In this document: one piece after another, positions 63,520 through 64,000 of the stretch
How the letters are laid out: each line of letters opens with the position of its first letter
Position numbering within the stretch: position 1 is the first letter of the stretch
Assembly (NCBI RefSeq): GCF_000740675.1
Contig: NZ_JPXI01000039.1
Location: 124,001-188,000, forward strand
Length of the DNA: 64,000 bases
Direction of reading: 5' to 3'
Source: Massilia sp. BSC265
GTDB taxonomy: Bacteria > Pseudomonadota > Gammaproteobacteria > Burkholderiales > Burkholderiaceae_D
Program-made: the position numbers and the translations under genes
The notes under the pieces: generated by a model
What the model was told of the DNA's origin: nothing
The model's input: only the letters and a program-made list of their open reading frames with translations
Databases searched by the model: none

Positions 63520-64000
63520 CGTGTTCCTGTTCCTGTGGCCTTCCCCAGCGCGACAGTATATCGCCAGGCGCGACCGGCCGGCTGTAGAGGTAGCCCTGGG
63601 CCTGGCGGCAGCCGTGCCGCAGCAGGAAGGCGGCCTGTTCCTTGCTTTCCACCCCTTCCGCGACCACCGACAGGTTCAGGCTCTTGCCGAGCTGGATGAT
63701 GGCGACCGTGATGGCCTCGTCGTTGGCGTCAAGCAGGATGTCCTGGATGAAGCTGCGGTCGATCTTCAGGGTCTGCACCGGCAGCTGGCTCAGGTAGGCC
63801 AGCGAGGAATAGCCGGTGCCGAAATCGTCGATCGCCAGGCCGACGCCGACCGCGCGCAGGTCGTTGATGTGCTGCAGGGCGTCGCCGGTGTTCATGATGA
63901 CCGACTCGGTCACCTCCAGCTGCAGCCGCCCCGCTTCCAGGCCAGTGTCGGCCAGCACCCCGGCCACCATCGGCGCGATGCTGCCGCGCTCGAACTGGCG
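63476..64000 (-). CDS. EAL-domain c-di-GMP phosphodiesterase, C-terminal end (partial)
   Basis: The frame is open to the edge of the window at 64000 (first visible residues RQFERGSIAP), so the N-terminus lies beyond. Visible EAL motifs: LQLEVTESVIMN, AIDDFGTGYSSLAYL, the KID-type LKIDRSFI and VVAEGVESKEQAAF, followed by QGYLYSRPV. These carry the metal- and substrate-binding acidic residues, so phosphodiesterase activity is plausible. The last 25 residues are acidic and variable. A GGDEF or sensor part upstream is likely but not seen. Confidence 0.93.
   Translation of the reverse strand, partial: RQFERGSIAPMVAGVLADTGLEAGRLQLEVTESVIMNTGDALQHINDLRAVGVGLAIDDFGTGYSSLAYLSQLPVQTLKIDRSFIQDILLDANDEAITVAIIQLGKSLNLSVVAEGVESKEQAAFLLRHGCRQAQGYLYSRPVAPGDILSRWGRPQEQEHDESNEAGRSEASET

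Overview
The window reads as a chromosomal segment of a high-GC betaproteobacterium, most likely Burkholderiales, Oxalobacteraceae (Massilia/Telluria/Duganella type). This rests on typical Burkholderiales neighbourhoods (rlmE-ftsH-folP-glmM with divergent yhbY; greA-DUF4149 next to carAB; pstSCAB-phoU-phoB-phoR; radA-alr-lplT; tsaB-rimI-UDG) and on protein style. No database search was possible, so genus is inference. No phage, IS element, CRISPR array or rRNA was seen.

Layout. 1-5 kb: 3' part of a DinG/XPD-type helicase, then a minus-strand envelope-sensing cassette (LiaF-like membrane proteins with a LytS/LytR-type two-component pair). 5.2-5.8 kb: two very small minus-strand genes behind a strongly folded, candidate structured leader. 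5.8-10.1 kb: a large TonB-dependent receptor and a divergent DUF1460 lipoprotein. 10.1-24.4 kb: a surface-polysaccharide locus on the plus strand, preceded by an unusually AT-rich promoter region. It encodes a membrane sugar 4,6-dehydratase, the Wbp-type enzymes A, B, E and D for a UDP-diacetamido-uronic acid, two GT4 glycosyltransferases, a GNAT-like protein, a deacetylase-like protein, a second sugar aminotransferase, a PglC-like initiating phosphoglycosyl transferase, a PAP2-like membrane protein and an O-acyltransferase. 25.1-28.6 kb: wza and wzc on the minus strand. No Wzx flippase or Wzy polymerase is present, so the locus is incomplete by itself.

28.7-32.4 kb: a TolA/TonB-like protein, a secreted MBL-fold hydrolase, a DUF5710 protein and tRNA-Arg(TCT)/tRNA-Pro(TGG). 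32.4-43.6 kb: conserved housekeeping genes (glmM, folP, ftsH, rlmE, yhbY, greA, carB, carA). A roughly 197-bp palindromic REPIN/MITE-like element lies upstream of carA. 44-53 kb: a GlcG/HbpS-like protein, a patatin-like lipoprotein and the full phosphate regulon (phoR, phoB, phoU, pstB, pstA, pstC, pstS) with a near-consensus PHO box before pstS. 53-64 kb: PilZ protein, radA, alr, lplT, DUF1853, a divergent family-4-type UDG, rimI, tsaB, a thioredoxin, an IorB-type molybdopterin subunit and the C-terminal end of an EAL-domain protein.

Within the polysaccharide locus the enzymes form two nucleotide-sugar branches: UDP-GlcNAc to UDP-GlcNAc(3NAc)A through the WbpA/B/E/D chemistry, and UDP-GlcNAc to a 4-amino-4,6-dideoxy sugar through the dehydratase and the second aminotransferase. 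The PglC-like enzyme would then load the first sugar on undecaprenyl phosphate, and Wza/Wzc would export the product.
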